Assembly (NCBI GenBank): GCA_900537125.1
Contig: UNRJ01000003.1
Coordinates: forward strand, 124,001 to 188,000
Source: Rhodobacteraceae bacterium Alg238-R152
GTDB lineage: Bacteria; Pseudomonadota; Alphaproteobacteria; Rhodobacterales; Rhodobacteraceae
Length of the DNA stretch: 64,000 nt
Reading direction: 5' to 3'
The notes below the pieces were generated by a model that saw only the letters and a program-made list of their open reading frames with translations, was not told where the DNA came from and made no database searches. Shown here piece by piece: positions 24,433 through 33,024 of this stretch (the stretch's first letter is position 1; every line of letters starts with the position of its first letter). Made by a program: the position numbers and the translations under genes.

Positions 24433-24951
24433 TTACCGCGCCCACGCCGTATAATCGGGGTGGGCGTCTTTCATGTCCTGATAAAGCCAGACCATGCGGT
24501 CAACAAACCAAAGTTTGCCACCAATCATCAGGCTCAGGCCAAACAGCGTCATGCCGGGGTCCAGCTGCCAAAGCCCCCAGACCCAGGGCACCATGCCCAC
24601 ACCTGAAACCACGCCAAGTGCTATGGCCCACCGTGTATGATGGGTTGGGATTGGAACCGCTTTGCGGTTGAGAAACACCCTTTCACCAAAGGTGCCATGA
24701 GCGGCCCAGCTGTTGGTGGAATTGGGGGGTGCAAACGCACGCGGGTTCCACCAGGTCCACAATACCACCAGACCAATTGGCAGCAGCGCGCCCCAGCCAA
24801 GCCAAACTCGCGAGAAAACCGCCAGCGTCATAAGCGGCAAAATCGACATGCGCGAATAGACGCTGAGCGGATTGGCGTGACGCGCCCATGCGGCCTCATC
24901 CATGCCCATCATCCGCTCTGAGAGCGCAAATATGTCCCGTTTGTCTGCCAT
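24433..24951 (-). CDS. DUF6653 family membrane protein
   Basis: 172-residue protein. RMMGMDEAAWARHANPLSVYSR near the N-terminus is the hallmark of this unknown family. Two closely spaced hydrophobic segments follow (about 36-70, MSILPLMTLAVFSR and LLPIGLVVLWTWWNP), then a segment near 108-130 and another near 132-150. The TFGERVFLNRKAVPIPTHHT loop lies between the pairs. Probably an inner-membrane protein; function unknown. Divergent from the thioredoxin gene, convergent with xthA. Confidence 0.8.
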   Translation of the reverse strand: MADKRDIFALSERMMGMDEAAWARHANPLSVYSRMSILPLMTLAVFSRVWLGWGALLPIGLVVLWTWWNPRAFAPPNSTNSWAAHGTFGERVFLNRKAVPIPTHHTRWAIALGVVSGVGMVPWVWGLWQLDPGMTLFGLSLMIGGKLWFVDRMVWLYQDMKDAHPDYTAWAR

Positions 24952-25026
24952 ATCGAGGCAACTCCTCTCTTGGTTTCTGTCGCGCTGCCCTCCATATAGG
25001 GGGCAAGTTCCAGACGGAGAACACGG

Positions 25027-25953
25027 ATGATGGATATTATTGGCGGAGGCGCCCCAACCGCGCCCGCAGCAGGCGATTTGATCAAAGACGTTTCAGAGGC
25101 CACCTTTATGGCTGAGGTTGTGGATACCTCCATGACCGTGCCGGTGATTGTGGATTTCTGGGCGCCATGGTGTGGCCCCTGTAAAACCCTCGGTCCTGCC
25201 CTTGAGGCGGCCGTGACAGCAGCTGGTGGCGCTGTGAAAATGGCCAAGATCAACGTCGACGAAAATCAGGGTATTGCTGGCCAGATGCGGGTGCAGTCGA
25301 TCCCAACAGTGTATGCCTTCTGGCAAGGGCAGCCGGTTGATGGCTTCCAGGGTGCGTTGCCTGGCAGCGAAATTGAGGCGTTTGTGGCCCGCGTGATCGA
25401 GGCTGCGGGTGGCGAAGTGCCGGACGGCGGTCTGGCGGGTGCTTTGGTTGCTGCCGAAGAGATGCTGACCGAAGGGGATGCAACCTCTGCCGCAGAAACC
25501 TTTGCTGCGATTGCCGAGCAAGATCCTGAAAATGCAGAAGCTTTTGCCGGACTCGCGCGGTCTTACCTAGCCTTGGAGCAGGTTGATGAGGCAGAAGCGG
25601 TCATCAACGGCGTGCCAGAAGCCATTTCTGCTGCAGCTGAAATCGAAGCCGTGCGGGCGCAAATTGAACTGGCCCGTCAGGCTGAAAATGCCGGTCCGGT
25701 GGCCGAACTGCGTGCTGCTGTGGACGCTGATCCCGACAACCATCAGGCCCGCCTCGATCTGGCACAGGCGCTGCACGGTGCGGATATGATCGAAGAGGCT
25801 GTGGAGGAGCTTTTGGAGCTGTTCCGGCGGGATCGTGAATGGAACGATGGGGCGGCAAAAGCGCAGCTCTTCACCATTTTTGAGGCGCTCAAGCCCAATG
25901 ATCCGGTGGTTCTGAATGGCCGTCGCAAGCTCAGCTCGATGATCTTTGTCTGA
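25027..25953 (+). CDS. Thioredoxin-TPR protein (YbbN/CnoX-like)
   Basis: 308 residues. The N-terminal thioredoxin domain (about 20-130) keeps the active site WCGPC in VDFWAPWCGPCKTLGP. TPR-like helical repeats fill the rest (about 140-308, including AEAFAGLARSYLALEQVDEAE and DNHQARLDLAQALHGADMIEEA). Proteins of this type in Escherichia coli act as holdase chaperones that hand clients to GroEL and DnaK; the CGPC found here suggests redox activity too. Clustered with a Lon-N-domain protein and Trm112 on the same strand. Confidence 0.92.
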   Translation: MMDIIGGGAPTAPAAGDLIKDVSEATFMAEVVDTSMTVPVIVDFWAPWCGPCKTLGPALEAAVTAAGGAVKMAKINVDENQGIAGQMRVQSIPTVYAFWQGQPVDGFQGALPGSEIEAFVARVIEAAGGEVPDGGLAGALVAAEEMLTEGDATSAAETFAAIAEQDPENAEAFAGLARSYLALEQVDEAEAVINGVPEAISAAAEIEAVRAQIELARQAENAGPVAELRAAVDADPDNHQARLDLAQALHGADMIEEAVEELLELFRRDREWNDGAAKAQLFTIFEALKPNDPVVLNGRRKLSSMIFV

Positions 25954-25993
25954 TCCGCTTTGCGGATTGGGCAAACCAGAGTAGGCTTCTGGC

Positions 25994-26638
25994 ATGATCA
26001 AAGCCGCTGACCTACCGGACACACTGTCTGTGTTTCCCTTGCCCGGGGCGCTGTTGTTGCCCCGGTCTCGATTGCCGCTGCACATCTTTGAGCCGCGTTA
26101 TCTTGCGATGCTGGATGACGCGTTCAAAACCAGCGAACGGCTGATTGGCATGGTACAGCCTTACGAGGTGCCGGGCCGCGATGCCAAGGGATTGCACACC
26201 ATTGGCTGTGTTGGCCGCGTCACCCAGTTTTCCGAAACCGGCGACAATCGCTACCTGATCACCTTGACCGGGGTGTCCCGGTTCCGGATTTTGCATGAGG
26301 TGGACGGTTTTACACCCTATCGTCGGTGTCAGGTCAGTTGGGACAGTTTTGCCCATGATCTTGGCCCCACCGAACAAGACGCGGATTTTCAGCGCCCAGC
26401 CTTTATGGATCTGCTCAAGCGCTATTTTGAGCAATTGGACCTGTCGACAGATTGGGACACCCTCAAAGATGCGGAGGATGAGTTATTGATCAACTCGCTT
26501 TCGATGTTGTTGGAGTTTACCTGTGAGGACAAACAGGCCTTGCTGGAGGCGCCGTCTTTGTCCACACGACGAGAAACCCTTGTAACCTTATTGGAATTTG
26601 CGCTGCGTGGCGGCGCTGGAGAGGATTTGATGCAATGA
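25994..26638 (+). CDS. Lon N-terminal (LON substrate-binding) domain protein
   Basis: 214 residues with only the PUA-like LON substrate-binding domain. [23 protein letters not shown] is its conserved beginning, followed by IGMVQPYE and [23 protein letters not shown]. There is no AAA+ or protease domain, so it is not Lon. Stand-alone LON-N proteins are common in alphaproteobacteria; function unclear. The stop overlaps the Trm112 start by 4 bp. Conserved neighbour of the YbbN-like thioredoxin. Confidence 0.93.
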   Translation: MIKAADLPDTLSVFPLPGALLLPRSRLPLHIFEPRYLAMLDDAFKTSERLIGMVQPYEVPGRDAKGLHTIGCVGRVTQFSETGDNRYLITLTGVSRFRILHEVDGFTPYRRCQVSWDSFAHDLGPTEQDADFQRPAFMDLLKRYFEQLDLSTDWDTLKDAEDELLINSLSMLLEFTCEDKQALLEAPSLSTRRETLVTLLEFALRGGAGEDLMQ

Positions 26639-26829
26639 ATGCCCATTCCACACCCGGACCAGAATTTGATCGCCGTATGCTTGAGGCGTTGGTCTGTCCG
26701 CAGACGCGGGGGCGCCTGAACTATGACATCGACCGTCAGGAACTGGTTTCCAAGGCGGCCAACCTGGCTTTTCCGATCCGCGAAGGCATTCCGGTGATGT
26801 TGATCGACGAAGCCCGCGTGTTGGACTGA
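26635..26829 (+). CDS. Trm112 family zinc-ribbon-like small protein
   Basis: 64 residues of the Trm112/YcaR family. [19 protein letters not shown] starts it and [15 protein letters not shown] ends it. Trm112 activates several methyltransferases in eukaryotes and archaea; the role of short bacterial members is not settled. Only one Cys remains of the usual CXXC (VCPQT), so zinc binding is doubtful. Coupled by overlap to the LON-domain gene. The stop is closely followed by the two-hairpin element copy B. Confidence 0.9.
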   Translation: MNAHSTPGPEFDRRMLEALVCPQTRGRLNYDIDRQELVSKAANLAFPIREGIPVMLIDEARVLD

Positions 26830-26849
26830 TATCTGGCAAAAAATCGGAA

Positions 26850-26915
26850 AGGGGGCCAACCCCCTGGTCACCGCGCCGCGGTGACCTCACCCCCGGGATA
26901 TTTAGGGACAATGAA
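26850..26915 (+). repeat. Two-hairpin gene-end element, copy B
   Basis: Hairpin 1: AGGGGG (26850-26855) / CCCCCT (26860-26865), CCAA loop. Hairpin 2: 9-bp perfect GGTCACCGC (26866-26874) / GCGGTGACC (26878-26886), 3-nt loop. Core CACCCCCGGGATATTTAGGG and then ACAATGAA up to 26915. It follows the Trm112 stop by 20 nt and precedes the convergent UbiH-like gene end. Confidence 0.78.
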
Positions 26916-26921
26916 TGGGTA

Positions 26922-28136
26922 TTAGCGCATCAGCTTAGGCAATTCTCCATTGAGACCCGCAGCCTCGCGCATAAACGTCCGGTGCAGGCCGGGCACGGCG
27001 CCGACAAGTCCCATGCCCACATCTCGTGCTGCGCGCAGGAGCGGATTGTCGTTGGAAAACAGCTTGTTGGTCAGGTCGGTGGCCGCCACCAATGTGGCGG
27101 TGTCAAACCGCCGCCATTCTTGATAGCGCGCCAGCACAAGCTCCGAGGCAAAATCTTCGCCGCGTTGCTGCGCCTCGGTCAGGACCTGCGCCAAAGCTGC
27201 CACATCGCGCAGACCGGCGTTGAGGCCTTGTCCTGCAATGGGGTGCATGCCATGGGCCGCATCGCCCACCAGCGCGACACGTTCGTCGACAAACTCATTG
27301 GCCACCGACAGGCTTAACGGATAGGTGAAGCGGTTGCCGGTGAGGGCAATCTCTCCCAGGAAATCACCAAAGCGCGGACGCAGCACCGCCATGTAGTCTT
27401 CATCGGACAGCGCATGAATTGCGGCGGCATTGTCGTCAGTTTCCGACCAGACAATCGAGCACATATTGCCCGGCAAGGGCAGGATCGCCAGCGGGCCAGG
27501 GGGCATGAAAAACTGATGCGCCACACCATTGTGCGGCAGCTCATGTGTGATTGCGCAGACCAATGCCGTTTGGCCATAGCCCCAGCCAGTGCGCTTGATG
27601 CCCGCTCGTTTCCCAACGCCCGTCTGCCGCCCATCACAGCCGACCAAAAGCTTTGCGAGGTGTGTGCCACCATCGCTGAGAGTAGTGGTCACACCGCCGA
27701 CATCCACGGTTTGATCGGTAACAGAGGTGCCCGAAATCAAGGTGATGCGCGGCTCTGCCTCCATGGCCTCCAGAAAGGCGCGGTACAGGAACCGATCTTC
27801 CAGCATAAAGCCCATTGGGCCTTCTTCGATCTCGGTGTGATCAAAATGTAGGAAAAACGGCGACGGCCCTTCGCCCGCGCGTCCATCTGACACTTTGATG
27901 TCACGCATTGGCTCAGCGTGGTCCGCCACCTTGTCCCACACGCCAATCGCCGCCAGCAACCGTTTGGAGGCCAGCGCCAGTGCATAGCCGCGTCCGTCAA
28001 AATTGCTGCCCGCTCGGGCGGGTGCGGGACGTGCGTCCACCACGGTGACGTCAAAGCCAGCCTGCGCCAGCGCCAAAGCCAATGCTGGACCGTTGAGACC
28101 GCCACCGGCAATCAGAATATCGCTATCAAATGTCAT
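26922..28136 (-). CDS. UbiH/UbiF-type FAD-dependent hydroxylase
   Basis: 404-residue flavin monooxygenase of the ubiquinone-hydroxylase group. The ADP-binding loop is DILIAGGGLNGPALALALA, the middle motif LLVGCDGRQTGVGKRAGI (DG motif), and the ribityl motif VALVGDAAHGMHPIAGQGLN (GD motif). It likely hydroxylates a ring position in ubiquinone synthesis. Which position (C1, C5 or C6) cannot be told from the sequence, so no gene symbol is given. The start at 28136 puts the FAD loop near the N-terminus; the frame upstream lacks support. Divergent from the amidase gene, 84 nt apart. Confidence 0.92.
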   Translation of the reverse strand: MTFDSDILIAGGGLNGPALALALAQAGFDVTVVDARPAPARAGSNFDGRGYALALASKRLLAAIGVWDKVADHAEPMRDIKVSDGRAGEGPSPFFLHFDHTEIEEGPMGFMLEDRFLYRAFLEAMEAEPRITLISGTSVTDQTVDVGGVTTTLSDGGTHLAKLLVGCDGRQTGVGKRAGIKRTGWGYGQTALVCAITHELPHNGVAHQFFMPPGPLAILPLPGNMCSIVWSETDDNAAAIHALSDEDYMAVLRPRFGDFLGEIALTGNRFTYPLSLSVANEFVDERVALVGDAAHGMHPIAGQGLNAGLRDVAALAQVLTEAQQRGEDFASELVLARYQEWRRFDTATLVAATDLTNKLFSNDNPLLRAARDVGMGLVGAVPGLHRTFMREAAGLNGELPKLMR

Positions 28137-28220
28137 GACGCCAATATGGGCGTCGCTTCGGGATTGTCCATGCGCGATTGCGCCGCTACCGTCGCCTTCA
28201 AAGAGAAAGTGGAGAGCAGA

Positions 28221-29555
28221 ATGTTGGATTGGCTGGAGAAAAGCGCCGCGGACCTGGGGCGGGGCATTGAGAGCGGCGCCATTGACCCTTTGGCGCTGAC
28301 CCAAGCCTTTCTGGGCGCAATTGACGGCCATGATGCGGGTGACCGAATTTATGCCAAAGTGACAGTCGAGCGTGCCTTGGCGGAAGCCGAAGCCGCCGCC
28401 GAACGCGCCCGCGCGGGTCAACGCCTCTCACCATTGGATGGTGTGCCGGTCAGCTGGAAAGACTTGTTTGATACAGCGGGTATCGCCACGGAGGCAGGCT
28501 CGGCTTTGCTCAAAGACCGCGTGCCGACACGTGATGCTGAAGTGTTGCGCAACGCCACGGCGGCTGGCCTGATCTGTCTGGGCAAAACCCACATGAGCGA
28601 GCTGGCGTTTTCTGGCATTGGTCTCAATCCGATAACCGCCACACCGCCCTGCGTGAATGATCCTGGCGCGGTGCCGGGTGGTTCCTCCTCCGGCGCCGCC
28701 GCCTCGGTGGCGTTTGGTCTGGCAGCCGCGGGTATTGGATCGGATACTGGCGGCTCGGTACGCATACCAGCCGCTTGGAATGATTTGGTGGGGCTAAAAA
28801 CCACCGCTGGCCGCGTGTCTTGCGAGGGGACGGTACCACTGAGCCGCAAGTTTGACACCGTGGGTCCGCTCACCCGGACGGTGGAAGATGCGGCGCTGCT
28901 CTTGTGCATATTGGAGGGCAAGCCAGCGCCAGATTTGCGCGGCGGCTCCCTTACAGGCACACGCATGGCCATTTTGGAAACCGCTGCGCTGGATCAGGTA
29001 CGCGAAGCCCCGTTGGCCGGATTTGAACGGGCGCTGCATCACCTGCGCGATGCGGGGGTGGAGTTGGACTTCTTGCAAGCAGAGGAGGTGACCGACGCCC
29101 TGGCGCTGTCCGGTCCACTTTATACAGCCGAAGCTTATGGCGAATGGCAGGCGGTTATCGAAGCTGCCCCAGACAAGATGTTTGGCCCAATATTGGACCG
29201 CTTCCGAGCTGGTGCGTCCTTCAGCGGTCCGGAGTATGTGGCAGCTTGGCACAAGCTGGACAGCTATCGCGTCACTTGGGAGGCACGGATTGCAGGCTAT
29301 GATGCTGTGCTTCTGCCGACTGCGCCGATCCTACCGCCCAACATTGAACGCCTGATGCACGATCAAGAGTACTACGTGACCGAAAACCTGCTAGCTTTGC
29401 GCAACACGCGCATTGGCAACCTGATGGGCTCTGCCGCAATCACCTTGCCAACCGGTGTGCCGAGTTGTGGCCTGATGATGCTGGGACAGGGCGGGTCTGA
29501 GGAGCGGTTGCTGCGTTTGGCAGCGGCTGCAGAACCCCTGTTTGGCACACCTTAA
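28221..29555 (+). CDS. Amidase signature family protein
   Basis: 444-residue amidase-signature enzyme. Catalytic triad Ser-cisSer-Lys is present: Lys in GVPVSWKDLFDTAG, the cis-Ser in PGGSSSGAAASVAFGL, and nucleophile Ser in GIGSDTGGSVRIPAAWN. Members cleave a range of amides (urea-like compounds, aryl amides) or act as GatA; the lack of gatB/C neighbours and the short length argue against GatA. Start at ATG 28221 with GGAGAG. Substrate unknown. Ends directly against the two-hairpin element copy C. Confidence 0.9.
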   Translation: MLDWLEKSAADLGRGIESGAIDPLALTQAFLGAIDGHDAGDRIYAKVTVERALAEAEAAAERARAGQRLSPLDGVPVSWKDLFDTAGIATEAGSALLKDRVPTRDAEVLRNATAAGLICLGKTHMSELAFSGIGLNPITATPPCVNDPGAVPGGSSSGAAASVAFGLAAAGIGSDTGGSVRIPAAWNDLVGLKTTAGRVSCEGTVPLSRKFDTVGPLTRTVEDAALLLCILEGKPAPDLRGGSLTGTRMAILETAALDQVREAPLAGFERALHHLRDAGVELDFLQAEEVTDALALSGPLYTAEAYGEWQAVIEAAPDKMFGPILDRFRAGASFSGPEYVAAWHKLDSYRVTWEARIAGYDAVLLPTAPILPPNIERLMHDQEYYVTENLLALRNTRIGNLMGSAAITLPTGVPSCGLMMLGQGGSEERLLRLAAAAEPLFGTP

Positions 29556-29619
29556 GAGGGGTCAGCCCCTCACTTGCGCCTTGCGCAAGTACACCCCGGG
29601 GTATTTAGGGACTGTGAAA
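29556..29619 (+). repeat. Two-hairpin gene-end element, copy C
   Basis: Starts on the base after the amidase TAA. Hairpin 1: GAGGGG (29556-29561) / CCCCTC (29566-29571). Hairpin 2: 8-bp ACTTGCGC (29572-29579) / GCGCAAGT (29583-29590), CTT loop. Core ACACCCCGGGGTATTTAGGG and then ACTGTGAAA. Lies between two genes on the same strand. Confidence 0.78.
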
Positions 29620-29656
29620 CCAGAGGCGGCACATCGCTTTGGTGATGGAGAGCGAT

Positions 29657-30760
29657 ATGCGCAAGTTTGAGATTTTTGTTGTCACCGCGCCGGGGTTGGA
29701 AAAGCCTCTGGCGGCAGAGATCACCGAAGCTGGGTTCAAAAAGCCCAAAATGATGCCGGGCGGCGTGCGGTTTCGCGGCAATTGGCAGGACGTCTGGCGC
29801 GCCAACCTGTGTCTGCGCGGCGCAGTGCGGGTGCTGGCCCGGATCGGCAATTTCCAATGTATGCATCTCAATTTGCTGGAGCGGCAAATTGGCGAGATGT
29901 CTTGGACGCCTTACCTGCGGTCTGATGTGCCGGTGAAGGTTGAGGTGGTGACGCAAAAATCCAAGATCTACCACGCTGGGGCGGCCAAGGAGCGCATTGA
30001 GAAAGGTCTGGTTGCTGCCCTGGGCGTGCCAATTTCCAATGAGGCTGACGTGGTGCTTAAGGTGCGCATCGACAACAATATGCTGACCTTTTCGCTCGAT
30101 ACCTCGGGGGAAAGTCTGCACAAACGTGGTCATAAACCGGCAGTGTCCAAGGCGCCTATGCGGGAAAACATGGCGGCGATGTTCCTGCGCCAAATGGGCT
30201 TTGACGGCACGCAGACAGTGTATGATCCGATGTGCGGCTCCGGAACCTTTGTGATTGAAGCCGCTGAAGTTGCCTCTGGCGTGTTGCCCGGGCGCAGCCG
30301 TCGTTTTGCTTTTGAACAATTGGCCAGTTTTGATGCGGAGGCTTATGCGGAGTTGCGCCAATCCGGTGAGGCCCATGCCTCCAAGGCCCGATTTTATGGC
30401 TCGGACAAAGACGCCGGAGCCATTCGGATGTCTGTTGAAAATGCCGAGCGTGCGGGTGTTTCGGAACTGTGCATCTTTGAGCCGAAAAGCGCGGGTGAGA
30501 TCACGCCCCCGGACGGCCCGCCCGGTATCGTGATTGTGAACCCGCCCTACGGCGCACGCCTTGGTGACAAAAAGGGGCTGTTTGCCCTGCATGCCAGCTT
30601 GGGCAAAGCCCTCTCTGCGCAGTTCTCCGGTTGGAAGGTTGGCATAATCACCACAGACGCCGGATTGGCCAAAGCCACCAACTTGCCTCTGGAAAGCCCA
30701 TTTGCCACGGTGGCGCATGGTGGTTTGACTGTGCGCCTCTTTACCTGTGAGGTGCCGTAA
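29657..30760 (+). CDS. THUMP-domain RNA methyltransferase (RlmL N-terminal-like)
   Basis: 367-residue class I RNA methyltransferase. An N-terminal THUMP-like RNA-binding region (FEIFVVTAPGLEKPLAAEI start) is followed by the SAM domain with MCGSGTFVIEAAEVA and the target-base motif NPPYGARLGDK. This is the COG0116 type that makes N2-methylguanosine in 23S rRNA (RlmL) or tRNA. The second (RlmK) half of Escherichia coli RlmKL is absent. Start at ATG 29657 with GGAGAG upstream is preferred over a frame start 18 nt earlier. 15 nt before the next methyltransferase gene. Confidence 0.92.
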   Translation: MRKFEIFVVTAPGLEKPLAAEITEAGFKKPKMMPGGVRFRGNWQDVWRANLCLRGAVRVLARIGNFQCMHLNLLERQIGEMSWTPYLRSDVPVKVEVVTQKSKIYHAGAAKERIEKGLVAALGVPISNEADVVLKVRIDNNMLTFSLDTSGESLHKRGHKPAVSKAPMRENMAAMFLRQMGFDGTQTVYDPMCGSGTFVIEAAEVASGVLPGRSRRFAFEQLASFDAEAYAELRQSGEAHASKARFYGSDKDAGAIRMSVENAERAGVSELCIFEPKSAGEITPPDGPPGIVIVNPPYGARLGDKKGLFALHASLGKALSAQFSGWKVGIITTDAGLAKATNLPLESPFATVAHGGLTVRLFTCEVP

Positions 30761-30775
30761 CACAGAGGGTGTGTA

Positions 30776-31501
30776 ATGAGTGACGGTGTGTTTGATGCTG
30801 AGGTAGCCGCAACCTATGACGCCAACCATGTTGGTAGTGACCCGGCGCTTGTCACGCGGTGTGTCGATGTTTTGGCCGAGTTGGCCAATGGCGGCGCGGC
30901 GCTGGAATTTGCCATTGGCACCGGGCGCATTGCCTTGCCTCTTGCTGCTCAGGGCGTGCCAGTCAGTGGCAATGAGTTGTCTGCCGCCATGTTGACCCAG
31001 ATGCGCAAGAAGCCCGGGGGTGCTGATGTTCCCGTGGTGGTTGGGGATATGATCCAGGTGCAGGTCGACGGAGATTTTTCACTGGTCTATCTGGTGTATA
31101 ACACCATTGATAACCTCACCTCGCAGGAGGCTCAGGTCGCTTGCTTCGAAAACGCGGCCCGGCATTTGCGCCCCGGTGGTCGCTTTGTGGTCGAAACACT
31201 GGTGCCGCCGCTGCAGCGCCTGCCGTTTGGGGAAACACACGTGCCGTTTGCCCATGACCCCGATCATTGGGGTGTCGATGAGATCGATGTGGTTACGCAA
31301 TCCTACAGCTCTCACCACCTTTGGGTCAAAGACGGGCAGGCCGAACATCTTTCGGCGCCTTTCCGGTATGTTTGGCCCGCTGAGTTGGACCTTATGGCGC
31401 AGATTGCGGGCATGACATTGGAACAGCGCTGGCAAGATTGGAGCCGTGCGCCTTTCACCAATATGAGCAAAACCCATGTGTCGGTGTGGCGGAAGGTTTG
31501 A
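30776..31501 (+). CDS. Class I SAM-dependent methyltransferase
   Basis: 241-residue small-molecule-type methyltransferase. SAM-binding glycine motif is FAIGTGRIALPLAAQGV; NELSAAMLTQMR gives the acidic region, and VYLVYNTIDNL and HLRPGGRFVVETL are motifs II-III. Substrate unknown. Fifteen nt after the RNA methyltransferase, ahead of a kinase-like protein, so the three may form one transcript. Codon use is like that of the neighbours. Confidence 0.88.
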   Translation: MSDGVFDAEVAATYDANHVGSDPALVTRCVDVLAELANGGAALEFAIGTGRIALPLAAQGVPVSGNELSAAMLTQMRKKPGGADVPVVVGDMIQVQVDGDFSLVYLVYNTIDNLTSQEAQVACFENAARHLRPGGRFVVETLVPPLQRLPFGETHVPFAHDPDHWGVDEIDVVTQSYSSHHLWVKDGQAEHLSAPFRYVWPAELDLMAQIAGMTLEQRWQDWSRAPFTNMSKTHVSVWRKV

Positions 31502-31503
31502 GT

Positions 31504-32211
31504 TTGCCACCCATAAGCCTGTGGGGTGTGTCAGCCGCTTTGGAACTGCTCTCTGGTGGCCACCGCAACCAAGTTTGGCGTACCCGTGGGTTGCCGCAGG
31601 ATGTGGTGTTCAAATCCACCACCCGCAGCGAGCAGGCGCTCGACTGGCTGAGTCCGGTTCAGGATGTGGCGCGGCGCTGTGGATTTGTGGTGCCGCAAAT
31701 GTTGCGCAGCGCAAATGGGCGACTGTCTGAGGCGGGCTGGACCTGTGAAACCTTTGTGGTTGGCGAGATGATCCCGCGCGCGGGGCTTGCTGAAATTGCC
31801 GCCTCGCTGAGTGACTTTCATACCGAAACTTGCGGTTGGGAGCAGCGGCCTGATTTTTTGTCCTCGATTGCCCTGATCTCACAAGATTGTGGCGGTGACG
31901 TGGATCTGACACAGATGCCAACTGATGTGGTCGCGCTTTGCCGGTCGGCTTGGCTGCAATTGCCTGAGGCACCCGTCTGCGTTGTGCATGGCGATCTTGC
32001 GCCAGGCAATGTGTTGAGGTGCAGGGATGGACGTGTTGCGCTGCTGGATTGGGATGAGAGCCGCGTGGATCTGCCGCTGTTTGATACAGCACCACACATC
32101 CCGAGATCTCGGGTAGAGCGCCGGGCGCACTTGGCATGGGAGGTGGCCTGTGGATGGCAGCGGGAACCGGAATACGCGCAAGACTTGGCAGTGCAGTTGC
32201 GTAATTTCTAA
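31504..32211 (+). CDS. Aminoglycoside-phosphotransferase-like (APH fold) protein
   Basis: About 235 residues with a kinase-like fold. VVHGDLAPGNVLR is Brenner's motif (catalytic Asp and Asn) and ALLDWDESRVDLP the metal-binding DxD. The N-terminal ATP-binding lobe is short (LLSGGHRNQVW, VVFKSTT with the Lys). Likely phosphorylates a small compound; the target is unknown and resistance should not be assumed. Start is uncertain: TTG 31504 has GGAAGG at a good distance, while TTG 31498 overlaps the methyltransferase stop and GTGs lie further upstream. Confidence 0.78.
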   Translation: MPPISLWGVSAALELLSGGHRNQVWRTRGLPQDVVFKSTTRSEQALDWLSPVQDVARRCGFVVPQMLRSANGRLSEAGWTCETFVVGEMIPRAGLAEIAASLSDFHTETCGWEQRPDFLSSIALISQDCGGDVDLTQMPTDVVALCRSAWLQLPEAPVCVVHGDLAPGNVLRCRDGRVALLDWDESRVDLPLFDTAPHIPRSRVERRAHLAWEVACGWQREPEYAQDLAVQLRNF

Positions 32212-32359
32212 GGCGTTGTGCTACCGCTTACTGCAACGTGCGCTGCGTAAACATTGGCAGGATGTAGAAAACCCACCGACATGATGCCGACGGACTACAG
32301 TTGCTATACAGACCGCTTGTTTTGTCCCCATTAAGGCGTCGAACGATTTTCGTAGTGAC

Positions 32360-32424
32360 GTGAAAAAAGACTTTGAAATTTCACGAAAGTGAGGCATCGT
32401 GAAATTTGAGGGAAAAATTTCACG
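32360..32424. promoter_or_regulatory. Operator array upstream of XRE-cupin regulator
   Basis: Three exact 9-bp half sites, AAATTTCAC at 32376-32384, GTGAAATTT at 32399-32407, and AAATTTCAC at 32415-32423; the last two form an inverted repeat with 7-nt spacer whose arms extend to 10 bp. A weaker GTGAAAAAA begins at 32360. The array ends 18 nt before the ATG, so self-regulation is likely. Confidence 0.65.
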
Positions 32425-32441
32425 ACTGGGATTCGCGCCAT

Positions 32442-33014
32442 ATGCTGCATAACGTGCCAAAAGATGTGCAAACGCTAGGGGCGGATCTACGCGCCCTACG
32501 CAAGGCGCGCGGATTGACGTTGACCGATATGGCAGAGGCGCTGGACCGCTCTGTGGGCTGGCTCAGCCAGGTGGAGCGCGACAAATCCGAACCCACCATT
32601 TCCGACCTGCGCCAGATTGCCAAAGTGCTGGATGTGCCGATGTCGATGTTGTTTGGCCAATCCTCCGCACCTGCGCATGAACAAGGCTATGTGGTGCGTG
32701 CCGGGGCCCGTCGCGCGATGGGCGGCAGTGACGAAGGTCTGGTCGAAGAGCTGCTTTCCCCGGATCTGACAGACGATTTTGAAATGGTGCACTCTACCTT
32801 TGCGCCGCATTCCAAAATGCAAGACCCCGCCACCCGTCCAACGCAGGAAGTTGGCTATGTTGTTTCCGGCCGTTTGGACCTACGCATTGGGGACCAGACA
32901 TTCTCCGTTGGTCCGGGCGACAGCTTCCGTATTCGCGGCGAAGAGTACCACTGGTCAAACCCATATGATGACGCCTGCGTCGCGATCTGGGTGATCGCAC
33001 CGCCGGTTTATTGA
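32442..33014 (+). CDS. XRE-family regulator with C-terminal cupin sensor domain
   Basis: 190 residues. The N-terminal helix-turn-helix is LRALRKARGLTLTDMAEALD and VGWLSQVERDKSEPTISDL. The C-terminal cupin (about 115-190) has VGYVVSGRLDLRIG, VGPGDSFRI and YHWSNP, with the usual His-type ligands partly kept. Such regulators often control amine, amino-acid or polyamine catabolism and sense the substrate in the cupin. ATG 32442 is chosen because an upstream TTG lies inside the operator repeat. It heads the cluster of GFA, LysE and FAD/GcvT genes. Confidence 0.92.
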   Translation: MLHNVPKDVQTLGADLRALRKARGLTLTDMAEALDRSVGWLSQVERDKSEPTISDLRQIAKVLDVPMSMLFGQSSAPAHEQGYVVRAGARRAMGGSDEGLVEELLSPDLTDDFEMVHSTFAPHSKMQDPATRPTQEVGYVVSGRLDLRIGDQTFSVGPGDSFRIRGEEYHWSNPYDDACVAIWVIAPPVY

Positions 33015-33024
33015 GGACTACACA

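Noticed and set aside
31504..32211. Aminoglycoside resistance gene
   Set aside because: The APH-like fold is shared by many metabolic kinases; the short N-lobe and context give no support for resistance.
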